Assembly: GCA_007695115.1 (NCBI GenBank)
Contig: REEK01000170.1
Span: forward strand, 62,001-126,000
Reading direction: 5' to 3'
Source of the DNA: Sphaerobacteraceae bacterium
Lineage (GTDB): Bacteria; Chloroflexota; Chloroflexia; Thermomicrobiales; Thermomicrobiaceae
Length of the DNA stretch: 64,000 nt
This document shows positions 43,603 to 55,548 of the stretch, piece by piece. Both the position numbers and the translations under genes were made by a program. Numbering within the stretch: position 1 is the first letter of the stretch; each line of letters begins with the position of its first letter. The notes under the pieces are model-generated. The model had not been told where the DNA came from. It searched no databases and saw nothing but the letters and a program-made list of their open reading frames with translations.

Positions 43603-44514
43603 TTGAGTCGTTCAATCATCTTTTTCGGCATTCCCTGCTCGTTTGCCGATACGGTGCTGGCCGCGATCCTCGAGGCTGGTCACGATGTCCGCGCGCGAGT
43701 TGTTCCCGGAAATTCGCGAGTGCCGCAGCCGACTACCCGACTGAATCCGCCGGGGCGTTCAAAGTCCGCATCCTCTCTTCCGATCTCGGGAAGCGCCGCC
43801 ACTGCCGGGAATGGTCATCCGGGTCAGTCAGACATTCCGGTCCTCCGGATCAATAATCACCAGGATCCCGGAACGCAGGAGTCGCTCGCTGAATTCGATG
43901 CAGACATCGCGATTGTCTGTTGCTACTCGGTGCGAATCCCTCAAACACTGATGACATCCACCCGACACGGTGGTCTGAACGTCCACCCCTCGCTGCTTCC
44001 ACGTTTCCGGGGACCTGAGCCACTCTTCTGGACGTACCGCGAAGGAACCACAGAGTCTGGGGTCACGATTCATCAGCTCATCGATCAACTCGATGCCGGA
44101 CCAATCGTCCGGCAGCATCACCTGGAGATTCCGATCGGGAAGTCCGGAGGCGAGCTCTGGCTAGAGTCGGCGGCAATTGGCGGGCAACTCGTCACCGAGA
44201 TCCTTCAGGATCTTGAGACATCGCTGACCCACGCCCGAGCGCAACTAGGCGAAGGATCTTCCTATCAGAGCTGGCCAACGATGCAGGATCTCCAGATTGA
44301 TCCGGCTGAATGGGAAGCCTGGCATGTGTTCCACTTCTGCCGAGGAGTAATCCCGCTGGGATACCAACCCGAGATTCTGACTGACGGAGCATACCGACGA
44401 GTCGTGGAAGCAGTCGATTTTGAGCGCCGAAACGATGAGAAGCGATCCGCCATTGACCTGGACGTTGAATCGGTCGAATGCCGCGACGGCCAGGTTCTGA
44501 TCAAGCTAGCCTGA
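43603..44514 (+). CDS. formyltransferase family protein (Fmt-like)
   Basis: 303 residues with the N10-formyl-THF transferase core: IIFFGIPCSFADTVLAAILE, IAIVCCYSVRIPQTLM, the catalytic region GLNVHPSLLPRFRGPEPLFW (Asn, His and SLLP loop), and the Asp in QLIDQLDAGPIVRQ. A C-terminal domain (about 220-303) resembles that of Fmt in outline. It may be methionyl-tRNA formyltransferase or a sugar/amine formyltransferase; the usual neighbour def is absent. TTG start behind GGAGGTG. Its stop is one base from that of the convergent epimerase gene. Confidence 0.78.
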   Translation: MSRSIIFFGIPCSFADTVLAAILEAGHDVRARVVPGNSRVPQPTTRLNPPGRSKSASSLPISGSAATAGNGHPGQSDIPVLRINNHQDPGTQESLAEFDADIAIVCCYSVRIPQTLMTSTRHGGLNVHPSLLPRFRGPEPLFWTYREGTTESGVTIHQLIDQLDAGPIVRQHHLEIPIGKSGGELWLESAAIGGQLVTEILQDLETSLTHARAQLGEGSSYQSWPTMQDLQIDPAEWEAWHVFHFCRGVIPLGYQPEILTDGAYRRVVEAVDFERRNDEKRSAIDLDVESVECRDGQVLIKLA

Positions 44515-44515
44515 C

Positions 44516-45469
44516 TCAGGTGTCTGTCCTGTTGATTTGATCTCGCCAGTAATCGAGCACCTCTCGAAGGGTCTGCGCTAACGGGATTTCGGACTGCCAG
44601 CCGGTCAGCTCTGTGAGGCGGCTCGAATCTCCCCGGAACTCCGGCACTTCGACCGGTCTCACCCGTTCAGGATCAACCCGTACTTCGATATCGTGCGTCG
44701 ATTCGGCGATCAGCATGTCGAGCACATCCTGAATTCGCACCCCGACGCCGGAAGAGATGTTGAACACCTGACCGGCAAACGACTCCTCAGCCACCAGCTG
44801 ATAGGCCCGCACCACGTCCCGCACATCCAGAAAGTCCCTGATCGGGTCGAGATTCCCTACCAGAACCACAGGATCGGCCAATCCAGCTTCTACTTCCGCA
44901 ATCTGGCGAGCAAAGCTGGATACGACGAAGCGGTCTGTCTGTCCCGGCCCGACGTGGTTGAAGGGGCGAACCCGGACGATCTTCATCCCGTAGCTCGCGA
45001 AATACTGACCGGCATACAGATCCTGCGCCGCTTTACTGCTCGCGTACGGGTTGTTCGGGTTGAGTGGCTGTTGCTCGTTGATTGGGATCTGGCTCGGTGA
45101 GACTGCCCCGTAGATCTCGGCAGAACTGACTGACACGATCACCGGGTCGATCCCGGCGCTGCGGCACCCTTCAAGAAGATTGATCTGCCCTACTGCGTTT
45201 GCCACCAGGGTTTCCGCAGGAGCGGCGAAGGCACGCGGAATATGGGATTGTCCAGCCAGATGGTAGATGATCTCCGGCTGGTAGTGCTCGAGTGTCCGAC
45301 GCGTCAGGTCCGCGTCGCGGAGATCGCAGACAAGCAGGCGGCCCCCTTCTATCGGGGACCGTTTCTGTGACGACAGTCCAACAATGTCGAACCCGCCGGC
45401 GTGTACCAGCTGTGCAACGAGGTGGCGGCCAACGAATCCACTGGCTCCAGTAATGAGCACGCGCGTCAT
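44516..45469 (-). CDS. NAD(P)-dependent epimerase/dehydratase, GDP-4-keto-6-deoxymannose reductase-like
   Basis: 317-residue extended short-chain dehydrogenase: GASGFVGRHLVAQLVHAG (cofactor loop), IYHLAGQSHIPRAFAAP, SVSSAEIYG (catalytic Ser), NPYASSKAAQDLYAGQYFA (Tyr and Lys), and VRPFNHVGPGQTDRFVVSSF as in Rmd/GMD proteins that make GDP-deoxysugars. Activity on another NDP-sugar is possible. It starts 33 bases after the metK stop in the same direction, so it may be transcribed with metK. Confidence 0.85.
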   Translation of the reverse strand: MTRVLITGASGFVGRHLVAQLVHAGGFDIVGLSSQKRSPIEGGRLLVCDLRDADLTRRTLEHYQPEIIYHLAGQSHIPRAFAAPAETLVANAVGQINLLEGCRSAGIDPVIVSVSSAEIYGAVSPSQIPINEQQPLNPNNPYASSKAAQDLYAGQYFASYGMKIVRVRPFNHVGPGQTDRFVVSSFARQIAEVEAGLADPVVLVGNLDPIRDFLDVRDVVRAYQLVAEESFAGQVFNISSGVGVRIQDVLDMLIAESTHDIEVRVDPERVRPVEVPEFRGDSSRLTELTGWQSEIPLAQTLREVLDYWRDQINRTDT

Positions 45470-45502
45470 GATGTCAGCCCGCCTGATCTTCCTGTTCCCG
45501 GT

Positions 45503-46690
45503 TTACAGTCCGGCTTCCTGTCGAAGGATATCCGCTTTATCGGTACGCTCCCACGGGAGATCGAGATCCGGGCGGCCAAAGTGACCATAAGCTGCAACCT
45601 GCTGGTAAATCGGTCGTCGCAGATCCAGATCACGGAGAATTGCGCCCGGCCGGAGATCGAAATGCTGAGCGATCAGAGTCTCGATCTTCTCTTCATCGAT
45701 CCTGGCAGTACCGAACGCCTCGATGTGGATCGAGATTGGCTCGACGACACCGATCGCGTAAGAGACCTGAACCTCGAAGCGATCAGCCAGTCCTGCCGCA
45801 ACCACGTTCTTTGCGACATACCGGGCCGCGTATGCGCCAGACCGATCGACCTTGGTCGGGTCTTTGCCGGAGAATGCGCCGCCACCGTGACGGGCAATCC
45901 CGCCATAGGTATCGACGATGATCTTGCGTCCGGTCAGTCCGGCGTCACTCATCGGTCCGCCGAGCATAAAGCTGCCGCTCGGGTTCACATACAGCTTGAG
46001 AGCGTCGTCGAGCATATCGGCCGGAACACAGTGGTGGACCACCGCCTCTTCCAGATCCTTGCGAATCCGGTCCTGCGTGACCTCACGATCATGCTGGGTT
46101 GACAGCACGATGGTCGGGACACGTCTGGCGATGCCGTGCTCATAGGCAACGGTCACCTGACTCTTGCCATCCGGGCGGAGATAGTCGAGTTCACCGGAAT
46201 GCCGGAGGTCGGCCATCCGGCGGGTCATCTTGTGTGCCAGCGATATTGGCAGTGGCATCAACTCGGGGGTCTCGTTACAGGCGAACCCGATCATCATGCC
46301 CTGATCACCTGCACCGACTGACTCCGCGTCATCCTGCGATACCTTGCGAACACCCTGATTGATCTCCGGCGACTGTTCGTTGATCGCCGTCACAACGCCA
46401 CAGGTTGCCGCGTCAAAACCATACTCTGCGCTGGTATAGCCGATGTCGCGCACCGTCTTGCGCACGATGCTTGGAATATCGATGTACGTTTCGGTGGTGA
46501 TCTCACCGAAAACCAGAATCAACCCGGTGGTTGTCGACGTTTCACAGGCGACGTGCGCCTGCGGATCATGTCGGTAAATCTCATCCAGAACCGCATCTGA
46601 GATCTGATCACAGAGCTTGTCCGGGTGCCCCTCGGTCACTGACTCCGAGGTGAATAGCGTATGCGGAGACCGCATGAAACTGGTGGTCAC
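45503..46690 (-). CDS. metK: S-adenosylmethionine synthetase
   Basis: Makes SAM from methionine and ATP. The 395-residue protein has [36 protein letters not shown], and the ATP/phosphate loops [20 protein letters not shown] chose GTG 46690, nine bases after AGGAG; the in-frame GTG at 46696 is too close to that site, and the ATG at 46675 would also be possible. It follows ahcY with a terminator-like hairpin between, consistent with a methyl-cycle unit. Confidence 0.96.
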   Translation of the reverse strand: MTTSFMRSPHTLFTSESVTEGHPDKLCDQISDAVLDEIYRHDPQAHVACETSTTTGLILVFGEITTETYIDIPSIVRKTVRDIGYTSAEYGFDAATCGVVTAINEQSPEINQGVRKVSQDDAESVGAGDQGMMIGFACNETPELMPLPISLAHKMTRRMADLRHSGELDYLRPDGKSQVTVAYEHGIARRVPTIVLSTQHDREVTQDRIRKDLEEAVVHHCVPADMLDDALKLYVNPSGSFMLGGPMSDAGLTGRKIIVDTYGGIARHGGGAFSGKDPTKVDRSGAYAARYVAKNVVAAGLADRFEVQVSYAIGVVEPISIHIEAFGTARIDEEKIETLIAQHFDLRPGAILRDLDLRRPIYQQVAAYGHFGRPDLDLPWERTDKADILRQEAGL

Positions 46691-46719
46691 GTACACATTC
46701 TCCTTTTTCGCACGTAAAC

Positions 46720-46742
46720 GGGGCGGCTCAGATAGCCGCCCC
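46720..46742 (-). terminator. hairpin between ahcY and metK
   Basis: GGGGCGGCT/AGCCGCCCC with loop ATCTG, followed by GTTTACG. The T-run is short, so read-through into metK is likely. Confidence 0.5.
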
Positions 46743-46780
46743 GACCGTCCCGAACATTGCCGGGATTAGTGACGACCGAT

Positions 46781-48243
<1,463 letters not shown>

Positions 48244-48249
48244 CATATG

Positions 48250-48278
48250 ACTATAGCAAACAGCGGGAAGCCCCTCAA
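48250..48278 (-). promoter_or_regulatory. promoter of ahcY
   Basis: TTGAGG and TATAGT with a 17-base spacer and an extended TGC before the -10, minus strand. Confidence 0.65.
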
Positions 48279-48295
48279 CTCGAGGGACTAGAAAT

Positions 48296-49939
48296 CTACT
48301 CCGCCCCGATCTCCCGGGCGACCTTCACCACAGCATCAATCGGGACATCCTGACGCACCGTGACAGAACCAGGAGCCACCGGAAGAATCCAGGTCAGGCG
48401 GTTGTGGATCGCCTTCTTGTCCCGCGCCATTCGCTCCAGCACAACATCCAGGTCACCGTCGAATTTCTGAGGAATACCTGCTCCATCTAGCAGATTATCC
48501 TGTCGGTCGACCAGATCCTGATCACACATCCCGAGATGTTTGCTCAACCGTGCAGCGGCACGAAGGCCCAGCCCGACCGCTTCACCGTGGATATACCGGT
48601 ACTCGGCCGCCTCCATGGCATGACCCATCGTGTGGCCGAGATTCAGCAACCAGCGATGACCGGATTCTCGCTCATCCTGCCGGACGACTTCAGCTTTAAT
48701 GTTGATGTTCCAGGCGACCACATCCGCGAGGGTTTCCGCCGAAATCCGGCATGGATTGCCACCAAGACCTTCCAGCGCTTCAAGCAATCCGGCCGAAGGC
48801 GCACCGGTTGCGCTGCGTTCGATCATGCCGTGTTTGATCACTTCGGCCCAGCCCGCACACAATTCACGCTGCGGCAACGTCTCCAATAGGTTAGTGTCTG
48901 CGATCACAAGTTGAGGCTGGTAGAACGCGCCGATCAGGTTCTTGCCCAACTCGTGATTCACGCCGGTCTTGCCGCCGACGCTGCTATCCACCATCGCCAG
49001 GAGACTGGTCGGAATCTGAACCAGGTTGATACCACGGAGAACGATCGAGGCGGCAAACCCGGCGAGATCGCCGACGACCCCACCGCCGAGGGCAACCAGA
49101 ATGTCCCGTCGATTCACCCGACCACGAATCATCCAGTCGAGAAGCTCTTCAACGGACCTCAGCGACTTCGATACCTCTCCCGGATCAACGGCGTACACCT
49201 CGGTGGTGAAACCTTCGTCCTGCAGCTGTCGACGCATGGGACTGGCCCAGTGTTGCTGGATATTGTTATCGGTAACCAGCCAGATCCGCTGCGCCTCTGG
49301 CCAGCGACTCCGAATCAACTGGGCCGCAAACTTGCTGATTCCGGCACCTGCGTAGATATCAGAACGCCCTGCAGGCACCTCGATTGATGTCACCGGAACC
49401 AGTCCGGTCTCAGACACGCGACGGACCGAACGGACGATCTCTCGCACGATCTGGTCTGGCGTCTTCCTGTCGGTCTCGATTTCGATATCGGCCCGGTCGT
49501 AGAGCGGTTTGCGCCGACTCCACAGTTCGGTGAGGCGCTGTTCCGGGTCGTCACCCTGAAGCAGTGGGCGAACATCTTCCGGATCGCCCTGTTCGGCTGA
49601 TTGCAATCGGTTGACGATCTCTTCGGTAGATGCCCGGAGATGGATGATGACCGCCCCTGGACGCATACAGGCCCAGTTCGCTTCATCGAGAACCGCGCCA
49701 CCTCCGGTGGCAACGACGACCTCTTCACGCAGGCAAGCAGACTTGATAACGTCCCTCTCCACCGAGCGAAACGTCGATTCTCCGAACTCGCGGAAAACGT
49801 CCGGGATAGGCATGTTGAATCGCTGGGTGATCTCCTGATCGGTATCAACCCATGAATAGCCAATCTCGCGAGCGACCAGCGGGGCAAGGCTCGACTTTCC
49901 GGTACCGCTCAGACCAATCAGGATGACTCGTTTCACCAC
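48296..49939 (-). CDS. aroKB: shikimate kinase - 3-dehydroquinate synthase fusion
   Basis: Two shikimate-pathway enzymes in one 547-residue chain. Residues 1-175 are shikimate kinase: ILIGLSGTGKSSLAPLVARE (Walker A), WVDTDQEITQRF, TGGGAVLDEAN and VRPLLQGDDPEQRL. Residues about 190-547 are dehydroquinate synthase: VNRRDILVALGGGVVGDLAG, VQIPTSLLAMVDSSVGGKTG, AEVIKHGMIE and NLGHTMGHAMEAAEYRYIHG (metal-binding His). The two enzymes are not consecutive steps (AroB is step 2, AroK step 5). Both halves keep their key motifs, so both are probably active. Confidence 0.94.
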   Translation of the reverse strand: MVKRVILIGLSGTGKSSLAPLVAREIGYSWVDTDQEITQRFNMPIPDVFREFGESTFRSVERDVIKSACLREEVVVATGGGAVLDEANWACMRPGAVIIHLRASTEEIVNRLQSAEQGDPEDVRPLLQGDDPEQRLTELWSRRKPLYDRADIEIETDRKTPDQIVREIVRSVRRVSETGLVPVTSIEVPAGRSDIYAGAGISKFAAQLIRSRWPEAQRIWLVTDNNIQQHWASPMRRQLQDEGFTTEVYAVDPGEVSKSLRSVEELLDWMIRGRVNRRDILVALGGGVVGDLAGFAASIVLRGINLVQIPTSLLAMVDSSVGGKTGVNHELGKNLIGAFYQPQLVIADTNLLETLPQRELCAGWAEVIKHGMIERSATGAPSAGLLEALEGLGGNPCRISAETLADVVAWNINIKAEVVRQDERESGHRWLLNLGHTMGHAMEAAEYRYIHGEAVGLGLRAAARLSKHLGMCDQDLVDRQDNLLDGAGIPQKFDGDLDVVLERMARDKKAIHNRLTWILPVAPGSVTVRQDVPIDAVVKVAREIGAE

Positions 49940-50136
49940 AATTCTCGATTCTGTTTCCCAAGGGTTCCAAATTCGTCCGATTTCCTCTAGCCTAGCATGA
50001 GACCCACGAAATCGCTGTGTTCAAAGCGTTACAAGACTATTTCACTCCGGTTGTTATACTATCGGCGTCCGTTTCATCAACAAGGACGCCGAAGCTACGC
50101 GATTTAGACCAACGCATCGAGGGAAGCAACTCAATC

Positions 50137-51531
<1,395 letters not shown>

Positions 51532-51534
51532 TCA

Positions 51535-51557
51535 TGGCCGGGCATTTGACCCGGCCA
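51535..51557. terminator. bidirectional terminator
   Basis: TGGCCGGG/CCCGGCCA with loop CATTTGA between convergent genes ending at 51531 and 51581. Confidence 0.6.
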
Positions 51558-51580
51558 CGCTTCATATCTTCACCAAATCA

Positions 51581-52516
51581 CTATTTCGAGACTGAAACCC
51601 CAGTGGCGGGGCGGCCACCGGAGAGCGACGCCTCCTCTGGCGGGACTCCCTCTCGTTCCGCACGTGTCAGCACGGATACCCCACGCTCGTAGAGGCGCTG
51701 CATGTCTTCCGCGCCGATTTCATAACCACACTCGTAGTAGGCGCGCGCTGCCTGTCCGATCGCATAGGTACCGGCATAGGCAATGGCCACTTTCGGCACT
51801 GCGCCCAGGGCAACTGGCAACACGGCCGCCGCCTGGCGAGCGGTGGTTCTCCACAGAAAACCTGCCCCCACCACGGGCAGCAGCTCAGAGTAGATTCGCC
51901 ATCGATCGTCCAGATCACGATCATAGATTGCGGCGAGACGATACATCATCATGAGCTGGTTCTTCGTAAGAACCACCAGATCTGCGCCAGCTGCGAACAG
52001 GGTTCCAACCAGGGGAACCATCGCCGGGATATTTGATAGTGCCGCGAATTGGGCGTTGACTCGGGAAGTATCGGCCACGATCTCGGTCGTTGCCGCCGAA
52101 CGCATCGGCTCAATATAGCGACCAAACGCAACTGAACGATCCCTGCACACATCACAGATAACTCGCTGGATCCTTGAGGCGTCTGGCGTTTCGCTCTCTG
52201 CCGAAACGTCAACCTCGATCAGGCGCATTTCTTCATCGGCCCGGCGAAATCGATTCACCCAGTCCCGGGTCAGGGCAGGTTCCAGTTCACCAATCGAGAT
52301 AATCGCATCGTAGGCCAGCGGGTCGACCGTGGTGTCCGAGTTGTCCATCAGTTCAACGAACGGGTGAGCATCATCACCAAAAATGGCGCGCAGCCATTCA
52401 TTCCCGTCAGCCGGATCCCGGGCAACAACGAGAAACCTTGGCGGGATCATCGCCTCGTGTCGAATCTCCGAGAAACTCAGCTCTCGAACGATTCCAAAAA
52501 AATCACTCATCTTCAT
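51581..52516 (-). CDS. DUF697-like membrane protein
   Basis: 311 residues. An N-terminal domain (about 20-110) has a degenerate P-loop-protein look without Walker A. The DUF697-type segment follows: RVNAQFAALSNIPAMVPLVG, TLFAAGADLVVLTKNQLMMM, then VLPVALGAVPKVAIAYAGTYAIGQA with several hydrophobic helices. DUF697 domains usually follow a GTPase domain (Era/YcjF-like); here that domain seems lost or decayed. Function unknown. It may be transcribed downstream of moeA, 149 bases away. Confidence 0.6.
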   Translation of the reverse strand: MKMSDFFGIVRELSFSEIRHEAMIPPRFLVVARDPADGNEWLRAIFGDDAHPFVELMDNSDTTVDPLAYDAIISIGELEPALTRDWVNRFRRADEEMRLIEVDVSAESETPDASRIQRVICDVCRDRSVAFGRYIEPMRSAATTEIVADTSRVNAQFAALSNIPAMVPLVGTLFAAGADLVVLTKNQLMMMYRLAAIYDRDLDDRWRIYSELLPVVGAGFLWRTTARQAAAVLPVALGAVPKVAIAYAGTYAIGQAARAYYECGYEIGAEDMQRLYERGVSVLTRAEREGVPPEEASLSGGRPATGVSVSK

Positions 52517-52665
52517 AGTCGGATCTCAATCCTTCCGGTGCCGGGACTGGGCATGTCGAGCTGGTTGCGCGAGTGACCGGCAAGCAATTAGTCGTCGGTC
52601 AATCCAGCGCAAGACACGCGCCAGTCTCAGAGAGGGGCTTCACGCATTCGCCTGTTGCACTCGGA

Positions 52666-53967
52666 CTAAGAGAGCGGAATAACGTCAACAATCATCCCGG
52701 CATGAGCCTGGTCGATCGATTCCGGCAACACGAACAGGCAGTTGGCGCGGGTGATGGATGTCAATACGCCAGACCCCTGCGTGGGAACGGCCTGAACAAC
52801 GAGCTCGCCAGCCTCATCGCGGAACACACCGCGCACGAAATGGCGCCGGTTTCCTCGATTTTCGTGATCGTGGAGGAGTCGAGCTCGCTTTGTCTCGACG
52901 GGATGGTAGGTCAATCCCCGGAGCTTGTGAATCGCTGGTACCGCGAACTGCAGGAAAGCCACGAATGCGGCGACTGGATTGCCGGGGAGCCCGATCAGGG
53001 GCGTATTGCCGAGATGACCAAAGGCCATCGGTTTACCGGGCTTGATACGAACCTGCCAGAGATCGATGTGGCCGTCGGTGTTGAGGACGTCTTTGACCAC
53101 ATCATAGTCGCCGATAGAGACGCCACCTGAGGTGATGATCAGGTCATAATCTGCCGCAGCAGCCAGACGATTGCGGATATCCTCCGCCGTATCCCGGGCA
53201 ATCCCGATCACCTCTGGGACTCCGCCAGCTTCACGCACCAGTCCGGCGATCAGTGGATTGTTGCTGTTGCGAATCTGGCCCGGTGAGATCGGGTCTCCCG
53301 GCTCGGCGACCTCATCGCCTGTCGCCAGAATAGCGACTCTCGGGCGAGGGGTCGCATTGACCTTCGGGAGATTCACTGCGGCAAGTACACCGGCAAGGGC
53401 GGGAGAGATGATGTCACCCCCATGGCCGACGATCTGTCCCGGCTGGATATCTTCACCAGCTTCCCGAACGTTGGCACCTGCGCCTGGATCCTTGAAGATT
53501 TTCACGGTAAGGCTGCCGGGCACGTTGTCGTCAGGAACACCGGGATCGTTGGTTTCTTCGAAACGGACCACTGTATCGGCGCCATCAGGCATGACGGCAC
53601 CGGTCATGATGCGAATCGCCTGGCGGGGTTCGACCACGCGATCAGGCACTGCTCCTGCGGGCAAGTTGGCGATTACGTCCAGTTCGACCGGGGAATCCCA
53701 GCTGGCTTCAGCCAGATCAGCGGCACGTACAGCGTAGCCGTCCATCGCGGAATTGCGAAATGGCGGCACGGGATCACTGGCAACCACGTCTTGAGCGAGG
53801 ACGAGCCCATGGCAATCATTGATCGCCACGGGCCCGGGAGCAATTGCCTTAATGCTCGACACGATCTGCTCGCGTGCCTCATCGACTGAGAGCATCGCAT
53901 CGAGATTCTGCCATGGGCGGTATTCACCCGCTGGCGTGCTGTCGCGTCCGGCTCGATCGTCGGACAT
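52666..53967 (-). CDS. moeA: molybdopterin molybdenumtransferase MoeA
   Basis: Inserts molybdenum into adenylylated molybdopterin, the last step of Mo-cofactor synthesis. The 433-residue protein has DPVPPFRNSAMDGYAVRAAD, AIRIMTGAVMPDGADTVV, VAILATGDEVAEPGDPISPG, SGGVSIGDYDVVK and the MoCF-domain GLPGNPVAAFV. About 23 N-terminal residues precede the homologous start; MLSVDEA (codon 25) is an alternative. It lies 18 bases downstream of the mdh stop reading left, so the two are likely co-transcribed with mdh first. Confidence 0.93.
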   Translation of the reverse strand: MSDDRAGRDSTPAGEYRPWQNLDAMLSVDEAREQIVSSIKAIAPGPVAINDCHGLVLAQDVVASDPVPPFRNSAMDGYAVRAADLAEASWDSPVELDVIANLPAGAVPDRVVEPRQAIRIMTGAVMPDGADTVVRFEETNDPGVPDDNVPGSLTVKIFKDPGAGANVREAGEDIQPGQIVGHGGDIISPALAGVLAAVNLPKVNATPRPRVAILATGDEVAEPGDPISPGQIRNSNNPLIAGLVREAGGVPEVIGIARDTAEDIRNRLAAAADYDLIITSGGVSIGDYDVVKDVLNTDGHIDLWQVRIKPGKPMAFGHLGNTPLIGLPGNPVAAFVAFLQFAVPAIHKLRGLTYHPVETKRARLLHDHENRGNRRHFVRGVFRDEAGELVVQAVPTQGSGVLTSITRANCLFVLPESIDQAHAGMIVDVIPLS

Positions 53968-53985
53968 TCGCGTCAGCCATCCTGT

Positions 53986-54912
53986 CTAGAGGTTTGCCAT
54001 CGCGTCCACGAGCTCGCGGACGGCATCAGCTGAGTGGTTGAGCGCCTTGCGTTCATCGTCCGACAGCTCGATCTCGATAATCTCCTTGACGCCACCAGCG
54101 CCGATTTTGATCGGCACACCGACGTAAAGGTCGTTGATCCCATACTCACCAGTCAGGAAGGTGCTGCACGGGAGAATCCGGTTCTGATCCAGCAAGACGG
54201 CCTCGACCATCTCGACGGTGGATGCCGCCGGCGCATAGTAGGCGCTGGTACCGAGCAAACGAACGATCTCGCCACCACCATCGCGGGTGCGGTCGACGAT
54301 CTCCTCGATTCGCTCCGCGGAGATCCACTTGGTGATCGGAATCCCGGCCACGGTTGAATAGCGCGGCAGCGGAACCATAGTGTCACCGTGTCCGCCAAGC
54401 ACGAATGCGTTGACATCTTTTGGCGAGACATCGAGCTCCATCGCGATGAAGGCGCGGAATCGGGCCGAGTCCAGAACACCGGCCTGTCCCAGCACACGCT
54501 CGGACGGGAATCCGCTCTTCTCGAGTGCGGCATGGCACATGGCATCGAGCGGGTTCGTTACCACAATGATCACGGCGTCCGGAGAATGCTTCACCGCTTC
54601 TTCGGTCACGCTATGCACAATGTTCTTGTTGATCCGCAGCAGATCATCTCGGCTCATACCTGGCTTGCGAGGCGAGCCCGACGTGATAACGACTACGTCC
54701 GAACCGGCCGTGGCGGCATAATCGTTGGCACCGACCATCTTAATGTCGTAGCCGACTACTGGCCCGGCCTGGGCCAGGTCCAGCGCCTTGCCCTGGGGCA
54801 TGTCTTCAACAATATCGACGAGCACGACATCGGCGATGTTCTTCGCCGCCAGATACTGAGCGGTCGTTGCGCCAACCATTCCCGCGCCTACGACGGTCAC
54901 TTTCGATCGCAT
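53986..54912 (-). CDS. mdh: malate dehydrogenase (LDH-like type)
   Basis: Oxidises malate to oxaloacetate with NAD in the citric acid cycle. The 308-residue protein has [19 protein letters not shown] (dinucleotide loop), [17 protein letters not shown] (Asp for NAD), [19 protein letters not shown] (substrate Arg pair), [20 protein letters not shown] and the catalytic His in [18 protein letters not shown] 54912 follows GGGAG by five bases; the in-frame ATG at 54924 overlaps that site. An extended -10 is at 55024. Confidence 0.95.
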   Translation of the reverse strand: MRSKVTVVGAGMVGATTAQYLAAKNIADVVLVDIVEDMPQGKALDLAQAGPVVGYDIKMVGANDYAATAGSDVVVITSGSPRKPGMSRDDLLRINKNIVHSVTEEAVKHSPDAVIIVVTNPLDAMCHAALEKSGFPSERVLGQAGVLDSARFRAFIAMELDVSPKDVNAFVLGGHGDTMVPLPRYSTVAGIPITKWISAERIEEIVDRTRDGGGEIVRLLGTSAYYAPAASTVEMVEAVLLDQNRILPCSTFLTGEYGINDLYVGVPIKIGAGGVKEIIEIELSDDERKALNHSADAVRELVDAMANL

Positions 54913-55023
54913 ATTGACTCCCATCGAGAATCGAATCGAGCAGTTCTCACTCGGATTTCAGTGCATGTCCCGGGCCCCGGAACAATAGCTCCTGTGCGGC
55001 CGGGCTCAGTCTATCTGCCCGCG

Positions 55024-55032
55024 ATAATAGCA
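55024..55032 (-). promoter_or_regulatory. extended -10 promoter of mdh
   Basis: TGCTATTAT on the minus strand, about 112 bases before the mdh ATG, back to back with the tRNA-Leu promoter. Confidence 0.45.
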
Positions 55033-55057
55033 CACGCTGGATGAGACGGGACGATGC

Positions 55058-55087
55058 TTGACACCGGGAGAAGCCCGCCGCTATAAT
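55058..55087 (+). promoter_or_regulatory. promoter of the tRNA-Leu/Val/Phe cluster
   Basis: TTGACA and TATAAT, both perfect, spacer 18. Confidence 0.85.
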
Positions 55088-55115
55088 CAGCCCTGCTCGC
55101 ACGGCGAGTAAGTAT

Positions 55116-55200
55116 GCCGAGGTGGCGGAATAGGCAGACGCGCTAGCTTGAGGGGCTAGTGCCCTTCACGGGCGTAAGGGTTCGAGTCCCTTCCTCGGCA
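55116..55200 (+). tRNA. tRNA-Leu (anticodon GAG)
   Basis: Acceptor GCCGAGG/CCTCGGC, anticodon stem CTAGC/GCTAG with loop TTGAGGG, long variable arm, T arm with TTCGAGT. Discriminator A; CCA not encoded. Confidence 0.96.
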
Positions 55201-55219
55201 CGAAAGACCGTTGCAGCAC

Positions 55220-55292
55220 GGGCGATTAGCTCAGCTGGAAGAGCGCCACGTTTACACCGTGGAAGTCAGAGGTTCGAGCCCTCTATCGCCCA
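55220..55292 (+). tRNA. tRNA-Val (anticodon UAC)
   Basis: Acceptor GGGCGAT/ATCGCCC, D stem GCTC/GAGC, anticodon stem CCACG/CGTGG with loop TTTACAC, T stem AGAGG/CCTCT. Discriminator A; CCA not encoded. Confidence 0.96.
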
Positions 55293-55338
55293 CGAAACGC
55301 GGCGCAACGGTCAAACCCGAATCGCCGCAAACGTAAAT

Positions 55339-55414
55339 GGCTGGATAGCTCAGTAGGTAGAGCACCGCACTGAAAATGCGGGTGTCCCCAGTTCGAATCT
55401 GGGTCCAGCCACCA
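55339..55414 (+). tRNA. tRNA-Phe (anticodon GAA)
   Basis: Acceptor GGCTGGA/TCCAGCC, D stem GCTC/GAGC, anticodon stem CCGCA/TGCGG with loop CTGAAAA, T stem CCCAG/CTGGG. Discriminator A followed by an encoded CCA, unlike the other four tRNAs here. Confidence 0.96.
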
Positions 55415-55426
55415 GCAATCTCAACC

Positions 55427-55454
55427 GCCTGATCACATAGGATCAGGCTTTTTT
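55427..55454 (+). terminator. intrinsic terminator of the tRNA cluster
   Basis: GCCTGATC/GATCAGGC with loop ACATAG followed by TTTTTTG. Confidence 0.9.
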
Positions 55455-55548
55455 GTGCCCAGAACACCGAGATCTGAATAACATACGCAGAAAGCCGGGA
55501 CACGAATGTCCCGGCTTGTGTCGTCGGTCGAGAAGACTGGCTGAGCGA

